Shown: positions 7,685 to 16,416 of the stretch, one piece after another
Numbering within the stretch: position 1 is the first letter of the stretch
Layout: each line of letters starts with the position of its first letter
Source of the DNA: Bifidobacterium breve
GTDB lineage: Bacteria > Actinomycetota > Acidimicrobiia > IMCC26256
Length of the DNA stretch: 20,890 nucleotides
Reading direction: 5' to 3'
NCBI GenBank assembly: GCA_945907055.1
Contig: CAMDSG010000013.1
Coordinates: 1-20,890, forward strand
Made by a program: the position numbers and the translations under genes
The notes under the pieces: generated by a model
The model's database searches: none
The model's input: the letters and a program-made list of their open reading frames with translations, nothing else
What the model was told of the DNA's origin: nothing

Positions 7685-8223
7685 GGCGCCACCTCGCTCG
7701 CTGCCTCTGCTCTGCGTGAGCGACGAGCAAGCGCTACCCCGCCGACTACAGCTACAACTAGAAGAGCGGAGGTGAGTTCGAACGGCCAGAGATAGGTAGT
7801 GAATATCTCTCGCGCAACGCGCTCCACATTTCCGCCGCCACCGCTATTAAGAGCTGCAGTCGCAGACTCGCCACCTGTTGCCCAATGGTTGCCCATCAAG
7901 CCAATCAATAGAGCGAATACGACGAGGCCGAGCATCAAAGCCACCGGGCGCTGGACCTTTAGTGGGTCACTAAGCGACTCTTCGCGGTCGACGCCGAGCA
8001 GCATGATGACGAAGAGGAATAGCACAACAATCGCTGAGGCATAGACGATTACCTGTACCGCGGAGACTAGGTAGGCGCCCTCAAGAATAAAGAAGCCAGC
8101 CATCGAGAGCAGGGTCGCGACTAACCACAGTGCCGAGTGCACAGGGTTGCGAGAGATGACCACTCCAAGGGCTCCAACTAGAGCAATGATCGCGAAGGCG
8201 ATAAAGAGCACCAGCGTCACCAT
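7681..8223 (-). CDS. nuoJ: NADH-quinone oxidoreductase subunit J (NuoJ)
   Basis: This is a membrane-arm subunit (ND6 homologue) of 180 residues with five predicted helices. Its third helix, which in known structures carries a pi-bulge that changes during turnover, is VIVYASAIVVLFLFVIML (about residues 58-75), with Tyr61 at the expected place. The usual Gly of the YAGAI motif is Ser here (YASAI), a mild change. A polar stretch near residues 115-135 (ATGGESATAALNSGGGGNVE) forms the loop before the last helices, and the C-terminus is basic then acidic (RRSRRAEAASE). The ATG shares a base with the nuoI stop (TGATG), and the end overlaps nuoK by 4 bases. Confidence 0.96.
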   Translation of the reverse strand: MVTLVLFIAFAIIALVGALGVVISRNPVHSALWLVATLLSMAGFFILEGAYLVSAVQVIVYASAIVVLFLFVIMLLGVDREESLSDPLKVQRPVALMLGLVVFALLIGLMGNHWATGGESATAALNSGGGGNVERVAREIFTTYLWPFELTSALLVVAVVGGVALARRSRRAEAASEVAP

Positions 8224-8810
8224 CAGAGGCTCTGACCTTGCTCCGGTTCGCGCACTCCAAAACCAAGTTCGCCTGACCAGTTGACGCGACCCTCATAATC
8301 AGCATCACCCGAAGACGAGGTTGCGCGCATCCAGGCCGAGGTCTTGTCGTCCTCGCCGCCTAGCCATAGTTCCCACGGTTGACGCTTTGCCCGCCCCTCG
8401 TCGTCTACAAGGAGTTCATCTTTCGTATAAATAGCGTCCGCACGATTGGCGAATGAGAACTCAAAGAGTTTTGTCTCAGTAATCGCCTCAGTGGGGCAGG
8501 CCTCTACGCACATGTCGCAGTGAATGCAGCGCAGATAATTGATCTCGTAGACAAAACCAAAACGCTCACCCGGTGAGACCGGCGAATCCACAGAGTTATC
8601 AGCACCGCGAACGTAAATACACTTCGCCGGGCATACACCCGCGCAGAGTTCACATCCGATGCACTTCTCCATACCGTCTTCATAACGGTTAAGAACATGG
8701 CGACCATGGAAGCGCTCTGGCTTCTCGCGCTTCTCCTTCGGGTAGAAGCCCGTGATGCGCGGCTTAAACATCTGCTTGAAGGTCACACCAAAACCACTAA
8801 AGCGGGCCAT
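8223..8810 (-). CDS. nuoI: NADH-quinone oxidoreductase subunit I, 2[4Fe-4S] (NuoI)
   Basis: NuoI (TYKY) carries clusters N6a and N6b, which pass electrons from NuoG towards cluster N2 in NuoB. Both motifs are complete: Cys50, 53, 56 and 60 (CIGCELCAGVCP) and Cys95, 98, 101 and 105 (CIHCDMCVEACP), separated by the insertion typical of NuoI. The N-terminal part (about residues 1-45, with FKPRITGFYPKEKREKP) anchors the protein on the membrane arm. The C-terminal ~70 residues after ELLVDDEGRAKRQPWE form a polar tail, as in actinobacterial and other 190-residue NuoI. It overlaps both nuoH and nuoJ by one base. It is the only true NuoI in the window, although a shorter paralogue-like ferredoxin is at 19637-20050. 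Confidence 0.97.
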   Translation of the reverse strand: MARFSGFGVTFKQMFKPRITGFYPKEKREKPERFHGRHVLNRYEDGMEKCIGCELCAGVCPAKCIYVRGADNSVDSPVSPGERFGFVYEINYLRCIHCDMCVEACPTEAITETKLFEFSFANRADAIYTKDELLVDDEGRAKRQPWELWLGGEDDKTSAWMRATSSSGDADYEGRVNWSGELGFGVREPEQGQSL

Positions 8811-10009
8811 TAGAGGATCTCCTCAACGAGCTCGGAACGGTTAGGCATAGAGGCTCGAAGTACTCCAAGGATGCCGAGCCCTCCTAAGAGTGAGAGCGGA
8901 ACAACTGCAATGAGATTCCAACCCTCGTTTCGCCCGACGATAATCACGCCGGAGACCATGACCCAGATGAAGGCCAACTCAATGAGCCACTTCCAACCAA
9001 GGTCCATCAACTGGTCGTAACGAAGTCGAGGGAGCGAAGCACGTAGCCATACAGTTCCAAAGAGGAGGACCATGACTTTGGCTATGAACCAGAACACGGG
9101 CATCAGCCAAGTGTTGACCGGTCCAGTAGCGGAGAGAAATCCGAGGCTTGGCCCTGCCGGCCCACCGAGGAAAAGAGTGACGGCGATTGCAGACATTGTG
9201 ATGAGGTTCATGAACTCTGCAAGGTAGAAAATTGCGAATCGAATCCCGGTGTACTCGGTGTGGAAACCACCAACGAGTTCCTGCTCCGCCTCAACTAAGT
9301 CGAATGGCGGGTGGTTCGTCTCTGCAATTGCGGAGATGAGAAATATCACAAACGCTACGAATGCTGGAATGACGTACCAAGTCCCCAACGAACCAACGCC
9401 GGTCCATGCTTGCTTCTCAACTATCGCGCGCGTTGAGAGTGTTCCTGCCTGAACTAGTACACCAACAATTGCTAGCCCAAACGCAGCCTCGTAGGAGAGC
9501 ATCTGTGCAGAGGCCCGCACCGATCCGAGCAGCGGATACTTAGATCCACTAGACCACCCAGCGAGCATCACGCCGTATAGCCCAAGCCCTGACATCGCCA
9601 GCAAGAACAATATGCCGATTGGCAGGTCTGCGAGCTGAAGATATGTCTGGTGGCCAGCGATCGAGACCTGACCACCGATGGGGATAATCGAGAACGCTAG
9701 AAACGCAGTCATCAAAGAGATATAAGGCGCAAGGAAGAATACGCGTCTATCTGCAGAGTCCGGCACTGACTGCTCTTTGAAGAAGAGTTTGATTCCATCG
9801 GCAAGCGATTGGAGAATTCCCCATGGACCCGCAGAATCAGGGCCAACGCGACTCGCCATATCCGCAATGACTTTTCGCATGAACCAGATGTAGAGCATCA
9901 CTGCAACGAGTAGAAATGCGAATACTGCAACTGTCTTGCCGATGACAATGAGCACAACCGTTAGGTCGATCTTCCCTGAGAGGAGCGGGTCTCCTGCCCC
10001 GAGCATCAT
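8810..10009 (-). CDS. nuoH: NADH-quinone oxidoreductase subunit H (NuoH)
   Basis: This is the membrane subunit at the base of the peripheral arm (ND1 homologue) that forms part of the quinone tunnel, 399 residues with about eight to nine helices. Conserved loops are all readable: RVGPDSAGPWGILQ (54-67), SGSKYPLLGSVRASAQMLSY (154-173) and NHPPFDLVEAEQELVGGFH (232-250), whose carboxylates couple quinone chemistry to pumping. WLRASLPRLRYDQLM lies near the end. It is longer than E. coli NuoH (325), with extra residues mainly at the two termini. The start overlaps the nuoG stop as ATGA. A second Met follows at once (MM), so the start could move by one codon only. Confidence 0.97.
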   Translation of the reverse strand: MMLGAGDPLLSGKIDLTVVLIVIGKTVAVFAFLLVAVMLYIWFMRKVIADMASRVGPDSAGPWGILQSLADGIKLFFKEQSVPDSADRRVFFLAPYISLMTAFLAFSIIPIGGQVSIAGHQTYLQLADLPIGILFLLAMSGLGLYGVMLAGWSSGSKYPLLGSVRASAQMLSYEAAFGLAIVGVLVQAGTLSTRAIVEKQAWTGVGSLGTWYVIPAFVAFVIFLISAIAETNHPPFDLVEAEQELVGGFHTEYTGIRFAIFYLAEFMNLITMSAIAVTLFLGGPAGPSLGFLSATGPVNTWLMPVFWFIAKVMVLLFGTVWLRASLPRLRYDQLMDLGWKWLIELAFIWVMVSGVIIVGRNEGWNLIAVVPLSLLGGLGILGVLRASMPNRSELVEEIL

Positions 10010-12630
10010 CGGAGTGTCTCCAGGCGCAGATCAGTTACAACTAGCGATACATCTACGAGATCGCCTACTCCGGTGTCACCGATGTTGAAAGGCATCACAG
10101 CAACACCTGCAGGTACATTTGCATCCCCTGTTAGGGAGAGCACAAGGGATCCACGTGCGGTAGATACGCGCACGCTCTCACCATCGGCAACCCCAACACG
10201 TGATATCTCAGAAGGATTGACACGAAGCGTCTGAGCCGGGATCAGGGCACGTAATGCCGGCGTCGATGCGACAGTGCGTCCATTGTCATAAAGGGTGCGC
10301 CCAGCCGAGAGTCGCAGTGCATAGTTGTCACGCCCGGGTGTCGGCTGTGCTGTGTGCTGCGCGCTCCATACATAGAGCTGCGCCTCTGGGAGACCAACGC
10401 CACTTGATGCGTCCGCGGGGAGCGCAACCTCATCCGAGGCAACTGCCTCGAGTACCGGCTCAACAACTTCAGGCTCGACAACTTCAAGCTCGCCGGGGCC
10501 CTCAGGCTTGATTGGCTCCCATGAAAAATCAATCACAGGAATTCTCCTGGGCTCTAATACGAGCTCGTCACGGTGCAGCGCAATAGGGAGAACAACTCCA
10601 TCGCGCGCACGCTTAAGAAGTTGAGCATCTACCTCTGCAAATGCAGGGGCGACACGAGCAATCTCATCTTGGATCTCCTCAACTGTCTCAAGATCAAAAT
10701 CAGTACCGAGTCGAAATGCCAGCTCCGACGCGATCCTAAAATCTGGCATCGGATTACCGACTGCAGCAATCTTGCGCCCTACGCGCGAGATGCGGCCCTC
10801 GAGATTTGTCGTGGTGCCAGCCTTCTCGCCCCAGACGGTAGCGGGGAGGAAGACATCAGCATCTGCAGCCGCCTCGGTGATCGTTGCATTGATACAGATA
10901 ACAAAACCAGCGCCACCAACTCCAGCGCGCACTAAGCGTCGATCCGGGAAGTCATTAACAACATCGGCACCAACAAGAATCAGCGCACCGATACGCCCCT
11001 CTGATGCTGCGTTGAGAATACCGGCAGTATCAAGGCCTACCTCTGCTGGAGCGCTTCCCCACGCAGCGGCAAAACGCTCTGCTCCACTCTCGAGCGTCAC
11101 GCGACCTGGGAGAAAACCTGGAGCGAGGCCAAGGTCTATTGCTCCGCGAACATTGCCACGACGCAGTGCAATGAGGAAACGAGTATTTGGAATCTCTCGA
11201 ATAATCGCAGCCGCCGCGACAGTCGGCTCCGCAGAGGTTGCGACATCTGAACGCCCAAGCACAACAACGATTGGTCCTGTACGCCCCTCAATAAGTGGTG
11301 CTAGAGCGGCGCTGATCTCGCGTGCTGCGCTCGCCTGCTCACCAGGAAGGTGGCGAATCGTGGCGGATGCATATCTAGAGAGACCGTGGTCCACAGCAGA
11401 GACATCAAGGATCGGGACACCTAGATCGACAGCAGCACGACGCACTCGCAAGTAGAGAACAGGCAACTCTTCTTTAAGATCAGGGCCAAGAAGAATAATT
11501 GCGGCGGCTTCATCTAGATCAGGGATCGTTGCACCCGGGAGACCGAGCACAACCTCTGCAGGTAAGCCATCCCCTATCTGGGCATCGACGTTATCTGTTC
11601 CGATTACTCCCTTGGCGAGACGTGCCCAAAGGTATGCATCCTCATTGGTTCCACGAGACCCGCCGACCATCGCGATACTTGCTGGGCCATGTAGGTCGAG
11701 AGAGCGCTTAATACCCTCGGCTGCTGCATCGAGCGCCTCGGGCCACGAGCACTCCACGAGTACGCCATTGCGTCGGATCATTGGGTTGCGCACGCGGTCC
11801 TCGGCATGGGTCGCCTCATAACCAAAGCGCCCCGTGTCGCAGAGCCATCCGTGGTTGACAGGCTCGACATCGACACCAAGTAAACGAACCAACTCATTTG
11901 AGGACGACTCAAGCGAACCGCGACAACCTACTGAGCATGTCTGGCACGAAGTCTCAACTGCTGAGAGGTCCCACGGGCGCGCACGGAAACGATACGGCTT
12001 GGCGGTAAGCGCTCCTACAGGGCAAACCTGCACCGTGTTCCCTGAGAAATATGAAGTAAACGGATCATCCGGGTATGTGATGACCTGCATCTCGCCACCG
12101 CGCTCGCCAAAGTCAATAAGTCGATCCCCTGCAATCTCATCTGCAAAGCGCGTGCATCGGCTGCATTGAATACAGCGCTCGCGATCAAGGAGGACAAGCT
12201 CAGAGATAGGTATTGGCTTCTCGAAGTGTCGCTTCTCTTCTACATAGCGCGACTCGCCTGGGCCGAATGCGAGAGTTTGGTCTTGTAGTGGGCACTCGCC
12301 ACCGCGATCGCAGACGGGGCAGTCAAGGGGGTGATTGATGAGCAAGAACTCGAGTACGCCATCTTGAGCCTTCTTCACAGTCTCAGACTTCGTATTGACA
12401 ACCATTCCATCTGTGACAGTGGTTGTACATGCAGGCGGCATACCTCGCACGCCCTCAACCTCTACTAAGCACATGCGGCACATGCCGACTGGCTTCATTC
12501 GCTCGTGCCAGCAGAAGCGCGGCACAAACGTCCCGTTGTCCTGCGCAACACGAATGAGCAACTCGCCCTTAGGAGCCTGCATCTCGATCCCGTCGATGGT
12601 GACGGTGACTATCTCGCGCTCGTCCTTCAT
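10006..12630 (-). CDS. nuoG: NADH-quinone oxidoreductase subunit G (NuoG)
   Basis: This is the large Fe-S subunit of the NADH-oxidising arm, 874 residues. The [2Fe-2S] cluster N1b has Cys40, 51, 54 and 68. Cluster N5 has His100 with Cys104, 107 and 113. Cluster N4 has Cys153, 156, 159 and 203. Cluster N7, which many lineages have lost, has Cys229, 232, 236 and 264. From about residue 270 to 650 follows a molybdopterin-oxidoreductase fold that in complex I no longer binds cofactor. A Glu-, Val- and Pro-rich linker at about 715-755 (LEVVEPEVVEPVLEAV) leads to a small C-terminal domain of the dinucleotide-binding type. The ATG shares a base with the nuoF stop (TAATG). Confidence 0.97.
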   Translation of the reverse strand: MKDEREIVTVTIDGIEMQAPKGELLIRVAQDNGTFVPRFCWHERMKPVGMCRMCLVEVEGVRGMPPACTTTVTDGMVVNTKSETVKKAQDGVLEFLLINHPLDCPVCDRGGECPLQDQTLAFGPGESRYVEEKRHFEKPIPISELVLLDRERCIQCSRCTRFADEIAGDRLIDFGERGGEMQVITYPDDPFTSYFSGNTVQVCPVGALTAKPYRFRARPWDLSAVETSCQTCSVGCRGSLESSSNELVRLLGVDVEPVNHGWLCDTGRFGYEATHAEDRVRNPMIRRNGVLVECSWPEALDAAAEGIKRSLDLHGPASIAMVGGSRGTNEDAYLWARLAKGVIGTDNVDAQIGDGLPAEVVLGLPGATIPDLDEAAAIILLGPDLKEELPVLYLRVRRAAVDLGVPILDVSAVDHGLSRYASATIRHLPGEQASAAREISAALAPLIEGRTGPIVVVLGRSDVATSAEPTVAAAAIIREIPNTRFLIALRRGNVRGAIDLGLAPGFLPGRVTLESGAERFAAAWGSAPAEVGLDTAGILNAASEGRIGALILVGADVVNDFPDRRLVRAGVGGAGFVICINATITEAAADADVFLPATVWGEKAGTTTNLEGRISRVGRKIAAVGNPMPDFRIASELAFRLGTDFDLETVEEIQDEIARVAPAFAEVDAQLLKRARDGVVLPIALHRDELVLEPRRIPVIDFSWEPIKPEGPGELEVVEPEVVEPVLEAVASDEVALPADASSGVGLPEAQLYVWSAQHTAQPTPGRDNYALRLSAGRTLYDNGRTVASTPALRALIPAQTLRVNPSEISRVGVADGESVRVSTARGSLVLSLTGDANVPAGVAVMPFNIGDTGVGDLVDVSLVVTDLRLETLR

Positions 12631-14009
12631 TATCCGGCACCTAAATCTGATGTACCTGAATCTGAGGCAGTGACATGTAAAACTCTGTCATTGTTCTGGC
12701 ACATCGCTATTACTTCTTCGCGAAAGAACTTATGAAGGCTCACTACAGGCGAGACAGCCGATGGCCCAAGTGGGCAGATGGTTGTCTGGCTAAAGGGAGC
12801 ATTGAGCCCTGGGGAGATGTTGTCTCCGACATCAAGTAAGAGGTCTAGATCCTGCGGGCGTCCATAACCATGAGAGATCCGGTAAAGCACCTTCTCTATC
12901 CAACCGGTTCCTTCGCGACAGGGAGTGCACTTTCCACAGGATTCGTGGGCGAAGAACTTTGCTAGGCGCCACGCAACTAGTGCAGGGTTTGTTGTCTCGT
13001 CATAAACCATCACAGCGCCAGAGCCGAGCATGACTCCAAAGGTCTGCTGAACGTAATCCATGTCGAGTGGCGCATCGAGATGCTCGTCTGATCCGGTGAG
13101 CCACTGCGACGATGCGCCGCCGGGGATAAAAAACTTAACTTTTCCTCCGTTGCGCACTCCACCACCAAGTTCTGGTGACTCAATGAGATCGCGGAAGGTA
13201 ATGCCGAGTTCAACCTCGTAGTTACCCGGGCGATTTACATGCCCGGATAGAGAGAAGATGCGAGTGCCCGTCGACTTGTTGACACCCAACTTGGCGTACT
13301 CGGCAGCGCCCATTCGCATGATGTGAGGAACAGTTGAGAGCGTCTCGACATTGTTAACGATCGTGGGCTTTGCATAGAGCCCAGCGACTGCGGGGAACGG
13401 AGGCCGAATGCGCGGCATCCCGCGATCGCCCTCGAGGCTCGAGAGGAGCGCTGTCTCTTCGCCGCAGATATATGCCCCTGCAGCGCGATGAATCACGATG
13501 TCGAGATCAAATCCAGATCCGAGAATATTTGTACCGAGAAAACCTGCGGCATGTGCATCGCGACGTGCAGCCTCGAGACGCTCAAACCCAAGAGCAAACT
13601 CCCCACGGACATAGATGAATGCAAGGTTGCATCCAATTGCGTAACTCGCGATTGCGATGCCTTCAATTAACTGGTGCGGGTCGTTCTCGATGAGCATGCG
13701 GTCTTTAAATGTTGAGGGCTCTCCCTCATCACCATTGACAACTAGGTATCGAGGGTAGGAACCCTTAGGCAGGAAGGACCACTTAGTACCTGTTGGGAAA
13801 CCTGCACCGCCACGGCCGCGTAGCCCAGCGGCTGCAACTTGCTCGGCGCCGATTGCCTCGGGGTCCAACTTAAGAGCAGCCCTCAGAGATTCGTAACCAC
13901 CTGATTGAGTAAAGCCATCAAGCGTCCATGAATCCTCTGGGCGATCGCGCAAGCGCTTGGTGATGATGCGCGTCTCTGTTGCGTTAGGAGCACCGATCAC
14001 AGAGGTCAT
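12630..14009 (-). CDS. nuoF: NADH-quinone oxidoreductase subunit F, NADH/FMN-binding (NuoF)
   Basis: This subunit is the entry point of electrons: it binds NADH and FMN and carries [4Fe-4S] cluster N3. The glycine-rich site GLRGRGGAGFPTGTKW is at residues 62-77, and VVNGDEGEPSTFKDR follows at 90-104. AGAYICGEETALLSSLEG (177-194) is the second FMN/NADH signature. Cluster N3 ligands are Cys358, 361 and 364 (ESCGKCTPCREG) and Cys412 (TTICPLG). Length (459) is normal for actinobacterial NuoF. The start overlaps the nuoE stop by 4 bases, and NuoE and NuoG are the neighbours it contacts in the N-module. Presence of E, F and G shows that the first operon encodes a genuine NADH-driven enzyme. Confidence 0.97.
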   Translation of the reverse strand: MTSVIGAPNATETRIITKRLRDRPEDSWTLDGFTQSGGYESLRAALKLDPEAIGAEQVAAAGLRGRGGAGFPTGTKWSFLPKGSYPRYLVVNGDEGEPSTFKDRMLIENDPHQLIEGIAIASYAIGCNLAFIYVRGEFALGFERLEAARRDAHAAGFLGTNILGSGFDLDIVIHRAAGAYICGEETALLSSLEGDRGMPRIRPPFPAVAGLYAKPTIVNNVETLSTVPHIMRMGAAEYAKLGVNKSTGTRIFSLSGHVNRPGNYEVELGITFRDLIESPELGGGVRNGGKVKFFIPGGASSQWLTGSDEHLDAPLDMDYVQQTFGVMLGSGAVMVYDETTNPALVAWRLAKFFAHESCGKCTPCREGTGWIEKVLYRISHGYGRPQDLDLLLDVGDNISPGLNAPFSQTTICPLGPSAVSPVVSLHKFFREEVIAMCQNNDRVLHVTASDSGTSDLGAG

Positions 14010-14509
14010 CCTTGACCACCTCCAGCAACTCCGCCGCTAACGCCACGCGCAGTTAGTTCACCAGATTTATAGGCCTCAATGATCTCGGTTGCTGAACCAG
14101 GGGTGAGGCTCTCGTGAAACTCGTAGTTGACCTGCATAGCGGGGGCGTTGCCACAGGCTGCAAGGCACTCAACCTCTTCGATCGTTACTTCTTTGTCGCT
14201 GGCGTAACGCTGCTCCAAATGCTCAAGTACCTCGGGTCCGCCCATTACCAAACAGGTGACATTCGTGCAGACCGATACGACTAAACGCCCAACTTCATCG
14301 CGCTTAAACATTGTGTAGAAAGAGCAGGTGCCGAGGACCTCTGCTGGAGTGACCCCAATCATCCCCGCAATCTCGCGCATTGCATCCTGGGTTAAGTAAC
14401 CGTCTTGATCCTGTGCAAGATGCGCAAGCGGAAGGATCGCTGATTTTGTTTTCGGGTAACGCGCAACGATCTCATTCGCTAGTAAAAGATTCTCAGCTGT
14501 AAAAGCCAT
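14006..14509 (-). CDS. nuoE: NADH-quinone oxidoreductase subunit E, [2Fe-2S] (NuoE)
   Basis: This is a thioredoxin-fold subunit of 167 residues carrying [2Fe-2S] cluster N1a. The four ligands are Cys81 and Cys86 (SVCTNVTCLVMGG) and Cys115 and Cys119 (VECLAACGNAPAMQVN), with the family spacing. The N-terminal helical part contains ILPLAHLAQDQDGYLTQDAM, and GTCSFYTMF precedes the cluster domain. The short C-terminal tail is Gly-rich (GVSGGVAGGGQG). The ATG overlaps the nuoD stop by one base and the end overlaps nuoF by 4 bases. Confidence 0.97.
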   Translation of the reverse strand: MAFTAENLLLANEIVARYPKTKSAILPLAHLAQDQDGYLTQDAMREIAGMIGVTPAEVLGTCSFYTMFKRDEVGRLVVSVCTNVTCLVMGGPEVLEHLEQRYASDKEVTIEEVECLAACGNAPAMQVNYEFHESLTPGSATEIIEAYKSGELTARGVSGGVAGGGQG

Positions 14510-15888
14510 CAGCGGTCTACCTCCCCCATAATTGGGTCACAGGTAGAGATGATCGCAACTGCATCGGCGACCATTCGCCCCTCCATCATCGGGCTAATTG
14601 CCTGCAAGTTGTAGAAAGACGGCCCTCGGACATGCATTCGCACTGGCTTCCCTGTTCCGTCCGATACGAGGTAGCAGCCGATCTCGCCACGAGGAGACTC
14701 GATACGTGCATATGTCTCGCCGGGCGGAACGCGAAAGCCCTCTGTAAATAATTTGAAGTGATGAATCAAGGCCTCCATCGACTCATCGATGCGAGCACGA
14801 GGTGGCGGTGTAATTTTCTTGTCCTGAACGCGGTAGTCGCCCCCGGGCATTTTTGCGACGCATTGGCGCACGATCTTCACAGACTCGAGTACCTCGAACA
14901 GGCGAATTCGATAACGGTCGTAGCAGTCGCCATTGTCGGTGTAGATGACATCGAAATCGACTTGGTCATACGCAAGGTAAGGCTGGGTCTTACGCAGGTC
15001 CCATGGGAATCCGGTAGAGCGAAGAACAGGTCCGGTAATCGAGAGCGCCATGCATTGCTCAGTAGTGATTACTCCAACCCCAACGGTTCGCGACTGCCAG
15101 ATTGGATTCTCAGTAAGGAGCTTGTCGTAATCGGCAATCCCGGCCTCAACCTGTTTGCATACACCTAGCACTGCCTCTTGCCATCCGTCAGGAAGATCGG
15201 CAGCAAGGCCACCCGGGCGAATGAAGTTGTGGTTCATTCGCAGCCCGGTGATTATCTCAAGAACACGCAGTACCTCTTCTCGCTCACGCCATCCGTAGAG
15301 CATCATGTTTACTGCGCCCATGTCCATGCCGTTAGTGGCCTGGAACAGAAGGTGCGAGGAGATGCGATTCAACTCAACGAGCATCATGCGCATCCAGATA
15401 GCTCGCTCTGGTACCTCTACGTCGAGGAGTTGCTCAACGGCTGTTGCAAAAACAAGTTCGTTCGAGAGCGGCGAGACGTAATCCATACGAGTGACGTTGG
15501 TTGCGCCCTGAACATAAGTAAGTTCTTCGCCGGTCTTCTCCATGCCCGTGTGCAAGTAGCCGATTACAGGCTTCGCGCGCACCACGGTCTCTCCGTCGAG
15601 CTCCATCATCATGCGCAGCACTCCGTGAGTGGAGGGGTGCTGGGGACCCATGTTGATGATCATCGTCTGCCCATCGCCCTCAAGCTCTGGCCAAGGTCCT
15701 CCAGCGATGACAATCTCCTGAAGCGGTCGCAACTCCTGCGACCCCTCTCCAGTCTGGCGCGATAAACGCTTTAACTCCGGGGCGAGGACAGATTGCTCCG
15801 CTACGTCTTCGGCGACATCGTCACCTGAATCCGTGCGGCTCGAGTCGCCAGTGATCTGCATTGTTAGTTCTTCTTCAGTAAGACTCAT
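14509..15888 (-). CDS. nuoD: NADH-quinone oxidoreductase subunit D, first copy (NuoD)
   Basis: This is the quinone-pocket subunit of the complete complex I operon, 459 residues. INMGPQHPSTHG ends at residue 89, with His88 matching Nqo4 His38. Tyr137 in TRMDYVSPLSNEL matches quinone-binding Tyr87 with identical spacing. LHTGMEKTGEE, HNFIRPGG and the C-terminal ending GEVDR are canonical. There is an unusual N-terminal extension of about 73 residues before QTMIINMGP, acidic at first then mixed. An internal ATG at codon 10 is an alternative start, but neither start has a strong ribosome site, and the first overlaps the nuoC stop in the ATGA manner seen elsewhere in the operon. Compared with the second copy, this one keeps every pocket residue I could check. 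Confidence 0.96.
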   Translation of the reverse strand: MSLTEEELTMQITGDSSRTDSGDDVAEDVAEQSVLAPELKRLSRQTGEGSQELRPLQEIVIAGGPWPELEGDGQTMIINMGPQHPSTHGVLRMMMELDGETVVRAKPVIGYLHTGMEKTGEELTYVQGATNVTRMDYVSPLSNELVFATAVEQLLDVEVPERAIWMRMMLVELNRISSHLLFQATNGMDMGAVNMMLYGWREREEVLRVLEIITGLRMNHNFIRPGGLAADLPDGWQEAVLGVCKQVEAGIADYDKLLTENPIWQSRTVGVGVITTEQCMALSITGPVLRSTGFPWDLRKTQPYLAYDQVDFDVIYTDNGDCYDRYRIRLFEVLESVKIVRQCVAKMPGGDYRVQDKKITPPPRARIDESMEALIHHFKLFTEGFRVPPGETYARIESPRGEIGCYLVSDGTGKPVRMHVRGPSFYNLQAISPMMEGRMVADAVAIISTCDPIMGEVDR

Positions 15889-16409
15889 CGCGGACCCGGG
15901 TCTCCCTTGAACGTGACGGGGACGCGCGCAGGCGCATCATCCTTACGCAGCGGGTGACCGACCCATTCGTCCGGCATGAGGATACGAGTTAGATCGGGAT
16001 GGCCCTCAAATGTGATTCCGAACATGTCGTATACCTCGCGTTCCGGGAAGGAAGTTCCAGAGAAAGAAGATGTAAGCGTTGGAACACTCGGATCTGACTC
16101 TGGTACCTGAGTAATAAGTCGGATGCGGATGTTTCGCGGGTGCGAAATCAGGTTGACAACGACCTCAAAACGCTCACGCTTTATGCCATCGATCTGCGGG
16201 CGCTCAACATCTTGCAAGTGATCAACAGCGGTTACATCAAGACACATCGTAAACTCTTCACTCACGCGCAAATACTCAACTACATCAGCGAGTGATGACT
16301 TATCTACATGCACGACACTCTGCCCATGGCTCTCAATCGCTACTGAGCCTGCGAATTTTGCGACTAGCGCATCTGTCGGTGTTGTGTAGGCGTAAGCGGC
16401 TTCAGTCAT
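15885..16409 (-). CDS. nuoC: NADH-quinone oxidoreductase subunit C, first copy (NuoC)
   Basis: This is the structural 30 kDa-type subunit of the peripheral arm, 174 residues and without cofactor. The signature FPEREVYDMFGITFEGHPDL is at residues 121-140, and RILMPDEWVGHPLRKDD follows at 142-158. It is separate from nuoD, unlike the fused nuoCD of enterobacteria. ATG at 16409 lies 7 bases after the nuoB stop, and the end overlaps nuoD by 4 bases. It lacks the internal loop and acidic tail of the second-copy NuoC. Confidence 0.96.
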   Translation of the reverse strand: MTEAAYAYTTPTDALVAKFAGSVAIESHGQSVVHVDKSSLADVVEYLRVSEEFTMCLDVTAVDHLQDVERPQIDGIKRERFEVVVNLISHPRNIRIRLITQVPESDPSVPTLTSSFSGTSFPEREVYDMFGITFEGHPDLTRILMPDEWVGHPLRKDDAPARVPVTFKGDPGPR

Positions 16410-16416
16410 CGTTTAC

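Noticed and set aside
10772..11455. A 227-codon open frame on the plus strand opposite nuoG
   Set aside because: It lies wholly within a gene with full Fe-S motifs on the other strand, and its composition (Arg, Ser, Ala, Pro) is typical of an antisense shadow.
15178..15765. A 195-codon open frame on the plus strand opposite nuoD
   Set aside because: Antisense shadow of a strongly conserved gene, with no recognisable motif or ribosome site.
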